DNA of 64,000 bases from positions 47,501-111,500 of the forward strand of contig JAWPHD010007180.1 in assembly GCA_037043455.1 (NCBI GenBank), in the 5' to 3' direction. Source of the DNA: Cyrtodaria siliqua (Eukaryota > Mollusca > Bivalvia > Adapedonta > Hiatellidae). How positions within the stretch are numbered: the first letter of the stretch is position 1; each line of letters starts with the position of its first letter. The translations under genes and the position numbers were made by a program. The notes below the pieces were generated by a model, which worked only from the letters and a program-made list of their open reading frames with translations, ran no database searches and was not told the origin of the DNA. This document shows positions 42,361 through 54,669 of the stretch, piece after piece.

Positions 42361-45049
42361 TGCATCTGCAAATATAACTGTGACTACTGAAATAGTATTA
42401 GCCTGATATCCTGGGTAGTACACTTATTACATTCTAATCACTATTAACTAGTCTGTAAGAGTTAAGGATTACCTTACTGGTTTATTACATTCTAATCACT
42501 TTTGACTGGTCTCTGAGAGTCAAGGATTATCTTACAGGTTTATTATATTCTAATCACTACTGACTGGTCTGTGAGAGTCAATGATTACCTTACTGGTCTG
42601 TTGCATTCTAATCACTACTGACTGGACTGTGAGAGTCAGGGATTACCTTACTGGTTTATTACATTCTAATCACTACTGACTGGTCCGTGAGAGTCAAGGA
42701 TTATCTTACTGGTTTATTACATTATAATCACTACTGACTGGTCTGTGAGAGTCAAAGATTACCTTACTGGTTTATTATATTCTAATCACTACTGACTGGT
42801 CTGTGAGAATCAGGGATTACCTTACTGGTTTATTACTTTCTAATCACTACTGACTGGTCTGTATGAGTCAAGGATTACCTTACTGGTTTATTACATTCTA
42901 ATCACTTTTGACTGGTCTCTGAGAGTCAAGGATTATCTTACAGGTTTATTATATTCTAATCACTACTGACTGGTCTGTGAGAGTCAATAATTACCTTACT
43001 GGTCTGTTGCATTCTAATCACTACTGACTGGTCTGTGAGAGTCAGGGATTACCTTACTGGTTTATTACATTCTAATCACTACTGACTGGTCCGTGAGAGT
43101 CAAGGATTATCTTACTGGTTTATTACATTATAATCACTACTGACTGGTCTGTGAGAGTCAAAGATTACCTTACTGGTTTATTATATTCTAATCACTACTG
43201 ACTGGTCTGTGAGAATCAGGGATTACCTTACTGGTTTATTACTTTCTAATCACTACTGACTGGTCTGTGAGAGTCAAGGCTTACCTTCTGGTTTATTCGA
43301 TTCTAATCACTATTGACTGGTCTGAGATAGGCAAGGATTACCTTACTGGTTTATTACATTCTAATCACTATTGATAGGTCTGTGAGAGTCGAGGATTACC
43401 TTACTGTTTTATTACATTCTAATCACTACAACTGGTCTGAGATACTCAAGTATTACCTCACTGGTTTATTACATTCTAATCGATACTGACTGGTCTGTGA
43501 GAGTCAGGGATTACCTTACCTGTTTATTACATTCTAATCACTACTGACTGGTCTGTGAGAGTCATTGATTATCTTACTGGTTTATTATAATCTAATCACT
43601 ACTGACTGGTCTGTGGGCGTCAAGGATTAACTTACTGGTTTATAACTTTCTAATCACTATTGACTGGTCTGTGAGAATCAGGGATTACCTTACTGGTTTA
43701 TTACTTTCTAATCACTACTGACTGGTCTGTGGGCGTCAAGGATTAACTTACTGGTTTATTACTTTCTAATCACTACTGACTGGTCTGTGAGAGTCAAGGA
43801 TTACCTTACTGGTTACTTACTTTCTAATCACTACTGACTGGTCTGTGAGAGTCAAGGCTTACCTTACTGGTTTATTCGATTCTAATCGCTACTGACTGGT
43901 CTGTGATAGGCAAGGATTACCTTACTGGTTTATTACATTCTAATCACTATTGTTTGGTCTGTGAGAGTCGAGGATTACCTTACAGTTTTATTACATTCTA
44001 ATCACTACTACTGGTCTGAGATATTCAATTATTACCTTACTGGTTTATTAAATTCTAATGAATACTGACTGGTCTGTGAGAGTCAGGGATTACCTTACCT
44101 GTTTATTACATTCTAATCACTACTGAGTGGTCTGTGAGAGTCAGGGATTACCTTACTGGTTTATTACATTCTACTCACTACTGACTGGTCTGTGAGAGTC
44201 AATGATTAACTTACAGGTCTGCTACATTCTAATCACTACTGACTGGCCTGTGATAGTCAATGATAACTTACTGGTATGTTACATTCTAATCACTACTGAC
44301 CGGTCTGTGAGAGTCAATGATTACCTTACTGGTTTATTACAATCTAATCACTACTGACTGGTCTGTGAGAGTCAAGGATTACCTTACTAGTTTACTACAT
44401 TATAATCAGTACTGACTGGTCTGTGAGAGTCAATGATTGCCTTACTGGTTTATTACATTCTAATCACTACTCGCTGGTCTGTGAGTGTCAGGGATTACCT
44501 TAATGGTTTATTATATTCTAATCACTACTGACTGGTCTGTGAGAGTCAAGGATTACCTGACTGGTTTATTACATTCTAATCAGTACTGACTGGTCTGTGA
44601 GAGTCAATGATTACCTTACTGGTTTATTACATTCTAATCACTACTGACTGGTCTGTGAGAGTCAAGGATTACCTTACTGGTTTATTACATTCTAATCACT
44701 ACTGACTGGTCTGTGAGAGTCAATGGTTACCTTACTGGTTTATTACATCCTAATCACCACTGACTGGTCTGTGAGAGTAAATGATTACTTTACTGGTTTA
44801 TTACATTTTAATCACTATTGACTGGTGTGTGAGAGTCAAGTATTACCCTACTGGTTTATTACATTCTAATCACTACTGACTGGTCTGTGAGAGTCAAGGA
44901 TTACCTTACTGGTTTATTATATTCTAATCACCACTACTGACTGATATGTGAGATTCAAGGATTACCTTACTGGTTTGTTACATTCTAATCACTACTGACT
45001 GGTCTGTGAGAGTCAAGGATTACCTTACTGGTTTATTATATTCTAATCA

Positions 45050-46319
45050 AATTAAAGTTATATAAATGTGGCGAGCTTACACTGCAATGGTTCAAATCTT
45101 ATCTGTCAGATAGGAAACAAATTGTATCTTTGAAAGGTGCTCTTTCTAAGGAACAAACAATAACGTGTGGGGTACCTCAAGGGTCCATACTAGGACCTTT
45201 AATGTTTTTGGTGTTCATCAATGACCTTCCCCTTGAACTGAATGGCATTGTTTCTAATACAGATATGTATGCAGACGATACTACCATATACGAAATAAAC
45301 GAATCCAAAGATATAATAGAAATAAATCTACAGAAAGCTCTTGATATTTTGAAAGTCTGGTGCTTGCATAACGGTATGGTATTAAATGCGTCAAAAACGA
45401 AAGTCCTTTTTGTAACCACACCACATCGATGTGCCAGATTAGAAAAGAAATCACTTTCTTTGCGCTATAATGACATTGATTTACAGATTACTACCGGTGA
45501 TAAAATTTTAGGAGTAAATATAAATGAAAATTTAAAATGGGATTACCACATATTGTTTATTAAGAAAAAAATAGCAAGAAATGTATGGTTGCTGTCAAGA
45601 ATAAAATATTTCATTCCTTTGAATTATCGAATTATTTTCTATAAAGCTTACATACAGCCACATCTAGACTTTTGTAATGTAATCTGGGGTAACACAAGTC
45701 GAAAAAATATCAACAGCCTTTTAATAATGCAAAAAAGGGCATGTCACGTTATTTTAGGTGAACAGTATATTACTTTTCAAGCCGCTATGGAACAACTAAA
45801 TTGCCTCACAATTGATCAGCGAATTATACTTCAAAAGGCCAAATTCATGTATAGAGTTTCGAACAATACTGCCCCTTCATATATTTCCGATGTGTTTACT
45901 ACTCGTAATTCAAGTGACAGAAGTCTTCGATCACTAACTGATACTAATTTTAGTATTCCTAAGCCTAATCGGGAACTTTTCAAGGGCAGCATGTCTTACT
46001 CCGGGACCATTTTATGGAATAATATTCCAGAGCACATTCAGAAGTGTGCAACAATGAAATGTTTTACAAACAACTGCATGAATTGGATAAAGGAAAAACA
46101 ACATTAAACTCGATATAGATATCATCTCATCTTATTATTGTGTGAATATCGTTCAAACTAGCACCACCAACAATGTTATTATGTTTACATATATCTTATG
46201 TATCTTGCCTTTCTTGTATTTTGTATCATGTATTTGTTACAGAGGGCCCCAAGGAAGATTAGTATAAACTAATTTGGTCATCCTCGATAAATAAAGACTT
46301 TCAATTCAATTCAATTCAA
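45050..46319 (+). mobile_element. 5'-truncated LINE inserted in the satellite
   Basis: A 1.27-kb insertion between 'ttctaatca' and 'ctactgactgg', which together rebuild an uninterrupted satellite unit. It ends in a (TTCAA)n-type tail ('ttcaattcaattcaattcaa'). It contains the C-terminal half of a reverse transcriptase. No target-site duplication longer than about 2 bases is seen. Confidence 0.9.
45130..46107 (+). pseudogene. LINE reverse transcriptase, C-terminal part
   Basis: A 325-residue open frame, intact from the truncation point to its natural stop. It reads CGVPQGSILGPLMFLVFIND (RT block 4), YADDTTIY (catalytic Asp pair), WCLHNGMVLNASKTKVLFV, LGVNINENLKWDYHI and ILWNNIPEHI. The endonuclease and RT fingers are missing because the insertion is 5'-truncated. 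The absence of stops suggests recent insertion. The clade is different from the element at 56223 (the tail and C-terminus differ); Jockey/CR1-type RT is likely. Confidence 0.85.
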
Positions 46320-47994
46320 CTACTGACTGGTCTGTGAGAGTCAAGGATTACCTTACTGGTTTGTTACATTCTAATCACTATTGACTGTTCTGTGATAGTC
46401 AGGGATTACCTTACTGGTTTATTACATTCTAATCACTACTGACTGGTCTGTGAGAGTCAAGGATTACCTTACTGGTTTATTATATTCTAAACACTACTTA
46501 CTGGTCTGTGAGAGTCAAGAATTACCTTACTGGTTTATTATATTCTAATTACTACTGACTGGTCTGTGAGAGTCAAGGATTACCTTACTGGTTTGTTACA
46601 TTATAATCACTACTTACTGGTCTGTGAGAGTCAAGAATTAACTTACTGGTTTATTATATTCTAATTACTACTGACTGGTCTGTGAGAGTCAAGGATTACC
46701 TTACTGGTTTGTTACATTATAATCACTACTGACTGGTCTGTGAGAGGAGTCAATGATTACCTTACTGGTTTGTTACATTCTAATCGCTACTGACTGGTCT
46801 GTGAGAGTCATTGATTACCTTACTGGTTTATTATATTCTAATCACTACTGACTGGTATGTGAGAGTCAAGGATTAACTTACTGGTTTATTACTTTCTAAT
46901 CACTACTGACGGGTCTGTGAGAGTCACGGATTACCTTACTGGTGTATTACATTCTAATCACTACTGACTGGTCTGTGGTAATCAGGGATTACCTTACTGG
47001 TTTATTACTTTCTAATCAATACTGACTGGTCTGTGAGAGTCAAGGATTACCTTACTGGTTTATTCGATTCTAATCACTACTGACTGGTCTGTGATAGAAA
47101 AGGATTACCTTACTGGTTTATTAAATTCTAATCACTACTGACCGGTCTGTGAGAGTCAAGTATAACCTTACTTGTTTATTACATTCTAATCACTACTGAC
47201 TGGTCTGTGAGAGTCAGGGATTACCTTACTGGTTTATTACATTCTAATCACTACTTACTGGTCTGTGAGAGTCAGGGATTACCTTACTGGTTTATTACAT
47301 TCTAATCACTACTGACTGGTCTGTGAGAGTCAGGGATTACCTAACTGGTTTATAACATTCTAATCACTACTGACTGGTCTGTGAGAGTCAGGGATTACCT
47401 TACTGGTTTATTACATTCGAATCACTACTGACTGGTTTGTGAGAGTCAGGGATTACCTTACTGGTTTATTACATTCTAATCACTACTGACTGGTCTGTGA
47501 GATTCAACGTTTACCTTACTGGTTTATTACATTCTAATCACTACTGACTGGTCTGTGGGAGTCAAGGATTACCTTACTGTTTATTACATTCTAATCACTA
47601 TTGACTGTTCTGTGATAGTCAGGGATTACCTTACTGGTTTATTACATTCTAATCACTACTGACTGGTCTGTGAGATTCAACGTTTACCTTACTGGTTTAT
47701 TACATTCTAATCACTACTGACTGGTCTGTGAGAGTCAAGGATTACCTTACTGTTTATTACATTCTAATCACTACTGACTGGTCTGTGAGAGTCAAGGATT
47801 ACCTTACTGATTATTACATTCTAATCACTACTGACTGGTCTGTGAGAGTCAATGATTACCTTACTGTTTATAACATTCTAATCAATACTGACTGGTCTGT
47901 GAGAGTCAATGATTACCTTACTGTTTATTACATTCTAATCACTACTGACTGGTCTGTGAGAGTCAATGATTACCTTACTGGTGTATTATATTGT

Positions 47995-48076
47995 TGTTGT
48001 AGGTTCTGCCAAGCCATTGAATAAATGCTTTGCGACTTTCTAGGCATTTTTATCTACATATAAGGACATGATCATA
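47995..48076 (+). mobile_element. Naiad tail, left part of a split copy
   Basis: 'ttctgccaagccattgaata' and 'gactttctaggca' match the Naiad tail at 18739-18785. The copy continues at 53707 after two later insertions. Confidence 0.6.
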
Positions 48077-48078
48077 TA

Positions 48079-48570
48079 CTCTCAAGTGATATGAAAACGC
48101 AACACGGAAATTTCCGCTATACAGTGTATATTGTATGTACAATATGCTGCTTTTAATCGAATTGTACATGGCTACGTTAGACCTTTCCTTTTGGAAAAAA
48201 TACTAAAACAACAAATAATACAGCAAATAGTATTCCTGCAATGTTTCATTATTCACAGAGTACGCGTTTGGCTCAATCATGTGAGCAAACTTAGGATGCA
48301 ACATTTTGCAAACTATTTACGTTAAATACAGTACTGAACTAGGTCAATTTTTCGAAGAGCAACTTCAACATTGATGAAGTTCTTGTTACAAAGTGTAGTG
48401 TGATTAAAACGTCTACAACATCACAGTTGTGTCCTTTCTCGAGTTAACTGCACCATTTTTTTTTAAAAAAACTTCTTGGGATTTCTTTGGAATATTATGT
48501 GCAATTAGGTGTGCAGTATATACAATATATAGCGGTAATTCCCGTGTTGCGTTTTCATATCACTTGAGTG
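48079..48570. mobile_element. TA-flanked MITE (tc1/mariner-like)
   Basis: A 492-base element with terminal repeats ctctcaagtgatatgaaaac ... cacttgagtg and TA on both sides. It is closely similar to 24328-24810 in reverse orientation. Open stretches inside are incidental. Confidence 0.85.
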
Positions 48571-50609
48571 TATGTGTAATAGTGGGGCAGATTGGTGCAT
48601 ATATTGGTAAAATTGTGCATTTTGTGACAAAAGAACCAAACTTGACAGATAGCTAAACAATACTCTACTCAACATTTTTGGCTATGGACCCACGTCAGAT
48701 TTTGAAATATGGCCGCCAAATATTCCATAAAGAATTAATGAAGCCCATAATTAAATGGTTTCATCAAAACTTGTTATTGTAAATACACTAAATTCAGGAC
48801 ATTGATAGACAATAAAATATGCAAAATAATTTGGGTCATTTTTTTCTTCAAATTTTCAAATGGCCGCCAAAAAACACTTTTTTTTTTTTATTAAGCAAAG
48901 AAAATGTTGATATGTTTTACAAAGGTATAGTCTTGATATATTTATGTGTATGTCTATAATTCAATAAATAGTTGTTAGATTCACCCCTATACTTCAGGGG
49001 TTAGGGGTTTTACACATGTATACATACTATGCCAACTCTGAGACTAGTTTTGTCTTAGTTGTCTTTAGCTTTAAGCATTTCTGAAGTGTGTTTACGTTTC
49101 AGTCTCATCTTTATTAGCGGCTTTAAGTATACAATAACTCGTAAGTATACATCCAGTGACTTGGTAAAACACTATTAAAGGTATACGCAACAATCTTGAA
49201 TCATTTATCAAGTATCCAAATTGATCAATCCGATATAAATTTGACTTTAAAACTTCATGCATATACTTATTTTTTTAATCGTTTGTGGTTATTCTATTAC
49301 AAGTTTTAATATATTATTGGTGCAATATATTCCCCAATGAGCAATTTGCTTTAAACTATTTAAATAATTATAAAACATACATATGAAATAACAAAACTAA
49401 TGGGACGCCGCAGGTTATAAAAAATCAAGCTTGCCGAGTCTTCTAAACGCTTGGAGAAAAAATATCGGAAAGGATACCTAAACAATATTTTTCATCTCTG
49501 ATTTATCGGAATTAGATTTAATTACGACTTAAATTACATTTGTTGATTTAAACAATAATAACAAGACACTATCAGAAAACAAAATCAAAAAGAAGTTTGT
49601 TATATACACAAACTCAAGTGTAATAAGTGGTCATAATGATCTGAATGGTACAATTTTTCTTAATCACAGTCTCAGTACCCAACATCCCATTTGTAAAAGA
49701 CTGTATACATCATTCCTGCTTTGACACTTCGTTTTAAATTGCAACATACTTGTCTCTTTGACATCAACATTCAATAAGTCCCTTGCAAACACTGATGCTT
49801 GTGGTAGTGCTATCGAGAATGGCTTCAACATACCCTCTTCCAACCGCAGTCACCGGATGTAGGCATTTCACAGATGGGCCTAAAGGCCATGCCTCCAACA
49901 AGCTCGTATAGTCTGATTAAAATCCAAAACAGTTTTCCAAAGTTAGAAAAGGCTGGTGAGACACCCTAATCTGCCGTTAATCGGAACCTAATATGATACA
50001 TATATATATGCGAGAAGAGAAAGCAAGTTATAGCATATGTTTTAGATGACCACTGAGGAAATAAATTATGTTCTGGTTTATCTGTTTCAAGACAGACTTG
50101 TTTATGTCATCTATAAGCTCTGTTACAAACGTGTCATGCTCTGCATTACATAATTTACCTATGTGTTGCAATTTCTGTCACACGAGAGTCGTCTATGTAA
50201 CGTAAGTCAAGTACCAGTAAATCTTCAATATTGTCCTTGAATATATTGTCTAATTCCTCTTATGTGTCACTCAAACTGTCTTACGAACATCTTTAATCCG
50301 TATAAGGCTCGCTTTATTTCTAATTCTAGTGCCTGCACCACAACAAACATCTCCAAACTTTTTAATTTCTTGTCTTACTGCCGTTAAAGATCACGTTAAA
50401 CTATATTGTGATAAAACATGGAAACTCTGGGATTAATTTATTTTGGTCTATAAAAAATTCAGGAAATGTTCTTGATAAAACTTCAATAAAGGTCAAGTTT
50501 CATCAATAAGTAATTATGACTTCTCTACACTATATACAACCTTACCACAAGACAAGACAAACTAATTGCTCTTATTCAAAAAACATTCGCTAGAGAAAAT
50601 ACTACATTT

Positions 50610-50939
50610 TTGGCATGTAATAATATTAAAGCGTTTTTTACTAACGGCAGTTTAGACAATTATACTATGTGGACTTGCTATGAAGTTTGTGAAGCACTCA
50701 TCTTCCTATTAGATAATATTTTCGTCAGGTTTGGTACCACCGTTTATAGACAAAGTGTTGGTATCCCTATGGGTACGAACTGTGCACCACTTGTCGCAGA
50801 TTTGTTTTTATTTTGTAATGAAAGAGATTTCATGTTGAGTCTTTCAACAGATACCCAGGCAGATGTTATTGAAGCCTTTAATGACACTTCGCGGTATCTT
50901 GATGACATACTGAACATTGACAACCCTTTCTATCTATGA
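50610..50939 (+). pseudogene. Naiad copy 2: reverse transcriptase core
   Basis: A 109-residue frame (ACNNIKAFFTNGSLDNYT, GIPMGTNCAPLV, YLDDILN) homologous to 17349-17670 of copy 1. It ends at a frameshift caused by the deletion. Confidence 0.8.
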
Positions 50940-51469
50940 CAAGAGAGATGATTTTAATTTTGACATTGTTAATTACCCCCACTTGGATAGGGATGTTCCC
51001 CGAGCAACTTCTAGTGGGGGTGTATGTGTCTCAACTTATTCGTTTTTCAAGAGCTTGTACTCGAGTTGAGGACTTTAATATTCGTAATCTTTGTATAACT
51101 AAAAAGCTACTCAATCAGGGTTACCGTTACCATAAACTTCGTAAAATCTTTGCAAAATTGTATTATCGTATCCCTGATCTTCTTTCCAAATATAAAAGTA
51201 ATTTAAGGACTCTTCTGTGACAAGGACTATCACAACCTGACTTCTATGGTGATGTGATTTATAAACTTTGTAAGAATCTTGGTCATGATCACTGTCATAC
51301 TATCTTTGTAAAACTTGTTAAAAAGTTTATCAAAAGAGGTTATGACCCTATCATTTTGCAACGTACTGCATGCTTGGTGGTGGACCCGTTTACAGTTCGC
51401 CACTATGCTTTCCTCTTTAATTGTACGATGACCGGACAGGCTGTGGACCCTATGCTGACGCCTACCTAA
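50936..51469 (+). pseudogene. Naiad copy 2: RT thumb and C-terminal domain
   Basis: It reads FSRACTRVEDFNIRNLCITK, NQGYRYHKLRKIF, then TGA, then DFYGDVIYKL, IKRGYDPIILQRTACLVVDP and QAVDPMLTPT-stop. It shows the uninterrupted state of the site that carries the antisense tail in copy 1, and a Cys codon (51056-51058) where copy 1 has TGA. Confidence 0.8.
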
Positions 51470-52259
51470 AGCCCATTGGGACGGTGGTGTTTAATGTTTG
51501 TCTATGATCTTTCCTGTCGTACCCTTAATGGTTTATTCCCTTGTTGCTCTGGCTTCTGCCAAGTCATTGAGTACCTTCATTGTGGCTTTCTAGGCTATTA
51601 TGTTTTTGCATTATATTTACACGAGCATATTTGTGTTTTACTTCTATTGCCTATTGATGCTGCCTTGTTGGTTAGAGATTAGATCAATCATGGCGGGGAT
51701 TTCTTTATTTACACTGTCCTGTTTTAATGGGATGACAGTAGAGTAAGTGTGAGGTTTTTTGCACCCTAGAACCGGTTTAAACCCCCAGTGGCCTTTGTTG
51801 CCACTGACGGTTCGAAGGCCGAGCCCTATTGTCAACCCTTTTGTGTTTGTGATGTCGTTTGCATTTCTTATTACTTTTGCCTTCTCGTTTGTCTGTTTGC
51901 GTGTTTGTTTTTGTGTTTTGTGGTTGACTGTCGTCCTTGAATGCTGCTTTCCCTGTCCGATATTTTTATATTTCTTTAACTTGTTCATGATGGAAAAGAT
52001 CAGAGTCTTTTCATAGTCAGCGCCTGATGAATTATTGCAATAACTGAAATTAACATATAACTCTAACCATATCTGGTTCAGAGATCATCCAACGTGGAAG
52101 CTGCGATGTGTTTCCAGCACCTACTGCACCTTCATTTTCTTTCGCAATCTTTTATTTCTGCTTGTGTGCTAGTTTATTGGGTATTGATGAGACAATAATA
52201 ATGAAGTTTATCTCACACACAGAGATGACTGTACTGTAAAATATCAACGATATTTTTAA

Positions 52260-52620
52260 CGTGGTCCTAAAGAGGGGCGAGTGATAAACATCTACTGAAA
52301 ACTACCGTCGCCGAGATGCTACTTGTCACTGCAAGCTCCCGCAAATGGCAGGGAGAACCTACGGCAACATCACGGGCACTGACGATGGAAGTGGGATGTG
52401 GAGCCTACACAGATTGGACGGCGCTTCGGCGGCTACGGGGTTATTGTATAGGACTTAAAGACTTACAGTGGCTCCGGAGAGAACATACTAACGCCCACTC
52501 TGTTGAGAATCCACGTGCAACCGGATTGACCTGCTTGGAACGCTTCAAATCAACTATTTCCTGATTGGATAATACGACTTCGAGCGGGCAATCGGATTGA
52601 CCTAATCACAATTTTGCAGT
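52260..52620. other. GC-rich unidentified segment
   Basis: Base composition rises clearly above the surroundings. Open stretches exist on the plus strand (for example 52316-52564), but none shows a family motif. A short repeat 'caatcggattgacc' recurs around 52525-52640. It lies inside the 5.1-kb inverted-repeat element. Confidence 0.35.
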
Positions 52621-52808
52621 CAATCCGATTGGCCAAAATCTTCAATTTCTACAATTAATCTTCTTCGAGAATATAATCATCTACATAATATCTACGTTGG
52701 ACTTTTTCCTAGTTGCCACAGGGCGAGGATAAACAAAATATTTTCGTCGTCGTACCATAAGTATGTTAATCACGTGATGAGCTTTCCCTGATGCATGCGT
52801 TTATTTCA

Positions 52809-53015
52809 GAAAGAAATCTGCAGTGTCATAATTGCCGCATGGACACTGGTCCATCTATAGACTTCAAACAAGTATCATATTGTTTTAAGTGCCTCCATTT
52901 TAAATACGAAGGTTTCAACGCAAAATGCCATTATGATCTTCTCATTGGGTTTCAGGCCAATTTCATTTCTGCTCGGCAACTATATAGTTTCGACGCAGTC
53001 AATCCGTTAGCATGA
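52809..53015 (+). pseudogene. possible zinc-finger-like terminal exon
   Basis: After a tttatttcag acceptor (ending 52808) the frame reads ERNLQCHNCRMDTG and then SYCFKCLHFKYEG, a Cx2C ... Cx2C pair spaced like a small zinc finger, ending in TGA at 53013. There is no start codon, upstream exon or neighbour to support function. It lies inside the 5.1-kb element and may be a captured exon or part of its transposase. Confidence 0.3.
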
Positions 53016-53706
53016 AATGTCTTCGCGTTTAGGTTTTGTTTACTTGTTTTGTCTCGTAAATAAGGTTTACCAAGTCAATGTATTTTAGGGTTTTATAAAA
53101 AAAAAAAAATTTTTTTTATAATGAACCGACAGTTTCTTATAAGAAAATGAGATTAGTACCCTTCAGAAATTCCAAAGGCTGGAAAAAACCTAGAGTCAAT
53201 CGGAAGTGAAATTTGATTTAAACTTGTAAATACCTCAATACCATAGGGTGCCTCTAAATAACTCTTTATTACAATAATTAACAAACAAATAATATGCCAA
53301 GAAAACTGAGTGTACAAACTCAACATATTAATTACTTTCTTACAAACGACTATTAAACGAATTATACTTTTTACTAATTTCAACACGTTTTGGCGGCCAT
53401 TTTGAAAACGGTAGCCATTTTGAACTTAAAATATACCCAGATTGTTTTTCATGACCCTTTGTCTATCATATTGCGGAATTTGTTGCGATTGCCATAATAC
53501 ATGTTGTTAAAACCTGATACATATCGGCTCAACTGATTATTTATTACATATATGGCGGCCATTTTGAAAATGGTTGCCATTTTGAAAAATCTGTCGTGGG
53601 TCCATAGCCACATGTTTTCAGTATGGTATTGTCTAGCTATGTGCAAAGTGTGTTGCTTTTGTCAAACAATGCACATTTTTTTCACCAATCTGCCCCACTA
53701 TAATGC

Positions 53707-53865
53707 TTGTATTGCCTGATAATGCTGACTAGTTTCTTAGAGGATATAGAATGACGGTGATTTGTTTATTTACACTGTATCGTTTTACTGGGATGACACT
53801 ACGCGTATTTTGGCTGACTGGTCATTTAATGCTACATTTCCTGTTAGACTATTATACAAACTTTC
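53707..53865 (+). mobile_element. Naiad tail, right part of a split copy
   Basis: 'ttgtattgcctgataatgctg', 'tttcttagaggata', 'gtttatttacactgta' and 'atgctacatttcctgt' continue the Naiad tail begun at 47995. Confidence 0.6.
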
Positions 53866-54669
53866 AAATAGAGAAGATAATTTAATAAATTACGGACAGT
53901 AGAGTGCAATGAATTCGAAGTGTCCCAAAATACTCCCTACCATTTAGGTCAATGTGAAGTTCAAAGTCAAAAGTCAAAAAATGTATTTAAGTTTCCGTTT
54001 TTTAAATTTTAACAATAATTAATGGATTTTAATAGTCATTTGTATAAATGATATTTATTTTATAAACATGAAGAACAACACCTAACACCCATGGCTCAAT
54101 CATCAGAGTGAACATAGTAAGGTCAATAGTCAAAAGTGGGAGTTCTACTTTAACTTGTTAAGACGAAAGTGATTGTGATATAATAACACTATATATACGA
54201 GCAAGGTTTTACGCAAGCGTAAAATAGTTGCCGAGAGACAAAAAGTTAACATAATAATATATCAAGTCACGGATGTTGAAAATAATAAATGTTGTCACGG
54301 AGACATAAACACGCCACGACCGTTTTTTCTTACATTCATCCCGGTTTTCACCATCAGTTCTTCCTACCAAGCATTTTAGATCAATGTGGGCGACCTCGCT
54401 TCTTTCTGTTCAAATACCTTGACATGCCTTACATATTGATTACAATTCACCCTTGTAACACGACGTGCTATAAGTACACATCAGCATAGAAATATAATTG
54501 TTCACATGCAAAGGATACGTGTTCGTTTGAGTGTGCATTACAACACATATAAACTGCTCACTGTTACCATGTGTAATTATAAGATTGCGTTATCAAAGTG
54601 AAAAATGTAAAGGAACTGTTGTTACCTTACCATCAGCAATAATGAAAGCCATAATTAATGAAAATTAAC

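Larger units (their letters stand above)
42395..47990. repeat. 58-base satellite array (about 74 units), LINE-interrupted
   Basis: The consensus unit begins tactgactggtctgtgagag and ends ctggtttattacattctaatcac. It runs from about 42395 to 47990, interrupted only by the LINE at 45050-46319. Units differ by a few bases. A higher-order period of about 407 bases (7 units) is visible at 42488-43290, where variant units such as 'cacttttgactggtctctga' recur in the same order. Each unit contains inverted repeats TGACT/AGTCA and TAATC/GATTA. Confidence 0.95.
50298..51985 (+). mobile_element. Naiad-type Penelope-like retroelement, copy 2, 5'-truncated
   Basis: Begins within the reverse transcriptase (YKARFIS equivalent) and keeps GIPMGTNCAPLVADLFLF, RYLDDILNIDNP, FSRACTRVEDFNIRNLCI and the C-terminal domain to TAA 51467-51469, then the tail. 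A deletion at about 50935 removes some 125 bases present in copy 1 (17672-17797) and shifts the frame. TGA at 51218 faces CGA (Arg) in copy 1, so it is an ordinary nonsense change. The hairpin equivalent to the SECIS is degraded (51444-51505). Confidence 0.85.
48581..53700. mobile_element. 5.1-kb element with long inverted repeats
   Basis: The left end reads agtggggcagattggtg and the right end is its reverse complement (caccaatctgccccact). About 300 bases of each end are related, including 'tatggacccacg' and several 'aaatggccgccaa' blocks. The interior holds Naiad copy 2 and sequence of unknown origin. It lies inside a Naiad tail. No transposase is recognised; minus-strand residues near 50040-50180 (CNAEHDTFVTELIDDINKSV) could be a relic of one. 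Confidence 0.65.

Noticed and set aside
47728..48024. 98-residue open frame with repeats
   Set aside because: It is the satellite unit read in one frame. Units lacking one base (57 bases) happen to keep the frame open. There is no start context or family.
48131..48325. 64-residue open frame, matched by a longer minus-strand frame at 24571-24954
   Set aside because: Both are chance-open frames inside the same non-coding MITE. The terminal repeats and TA flanks explain the conservation.
51218..51220. TGA in Naiad copy 2 considered as a fifth selenocysteine site
   Set aside because: Copy 1 has CGA (Arg) here, so this is better explained as a C-to-T nonsense mutation.
52027..52060. Second hammerhead-like match, ctgatga ... 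gaaa, just after the Naiad copy 2 tail
   Set aside because: The intervening bases cannot form a proper stem II with a normal loop, and no stem I/III partners were found.
52316..52564. 82-residue open frame in a GC-rich patch
   Set aside because: No splice or family evidence. Higher GC alone lengthens chance frames.
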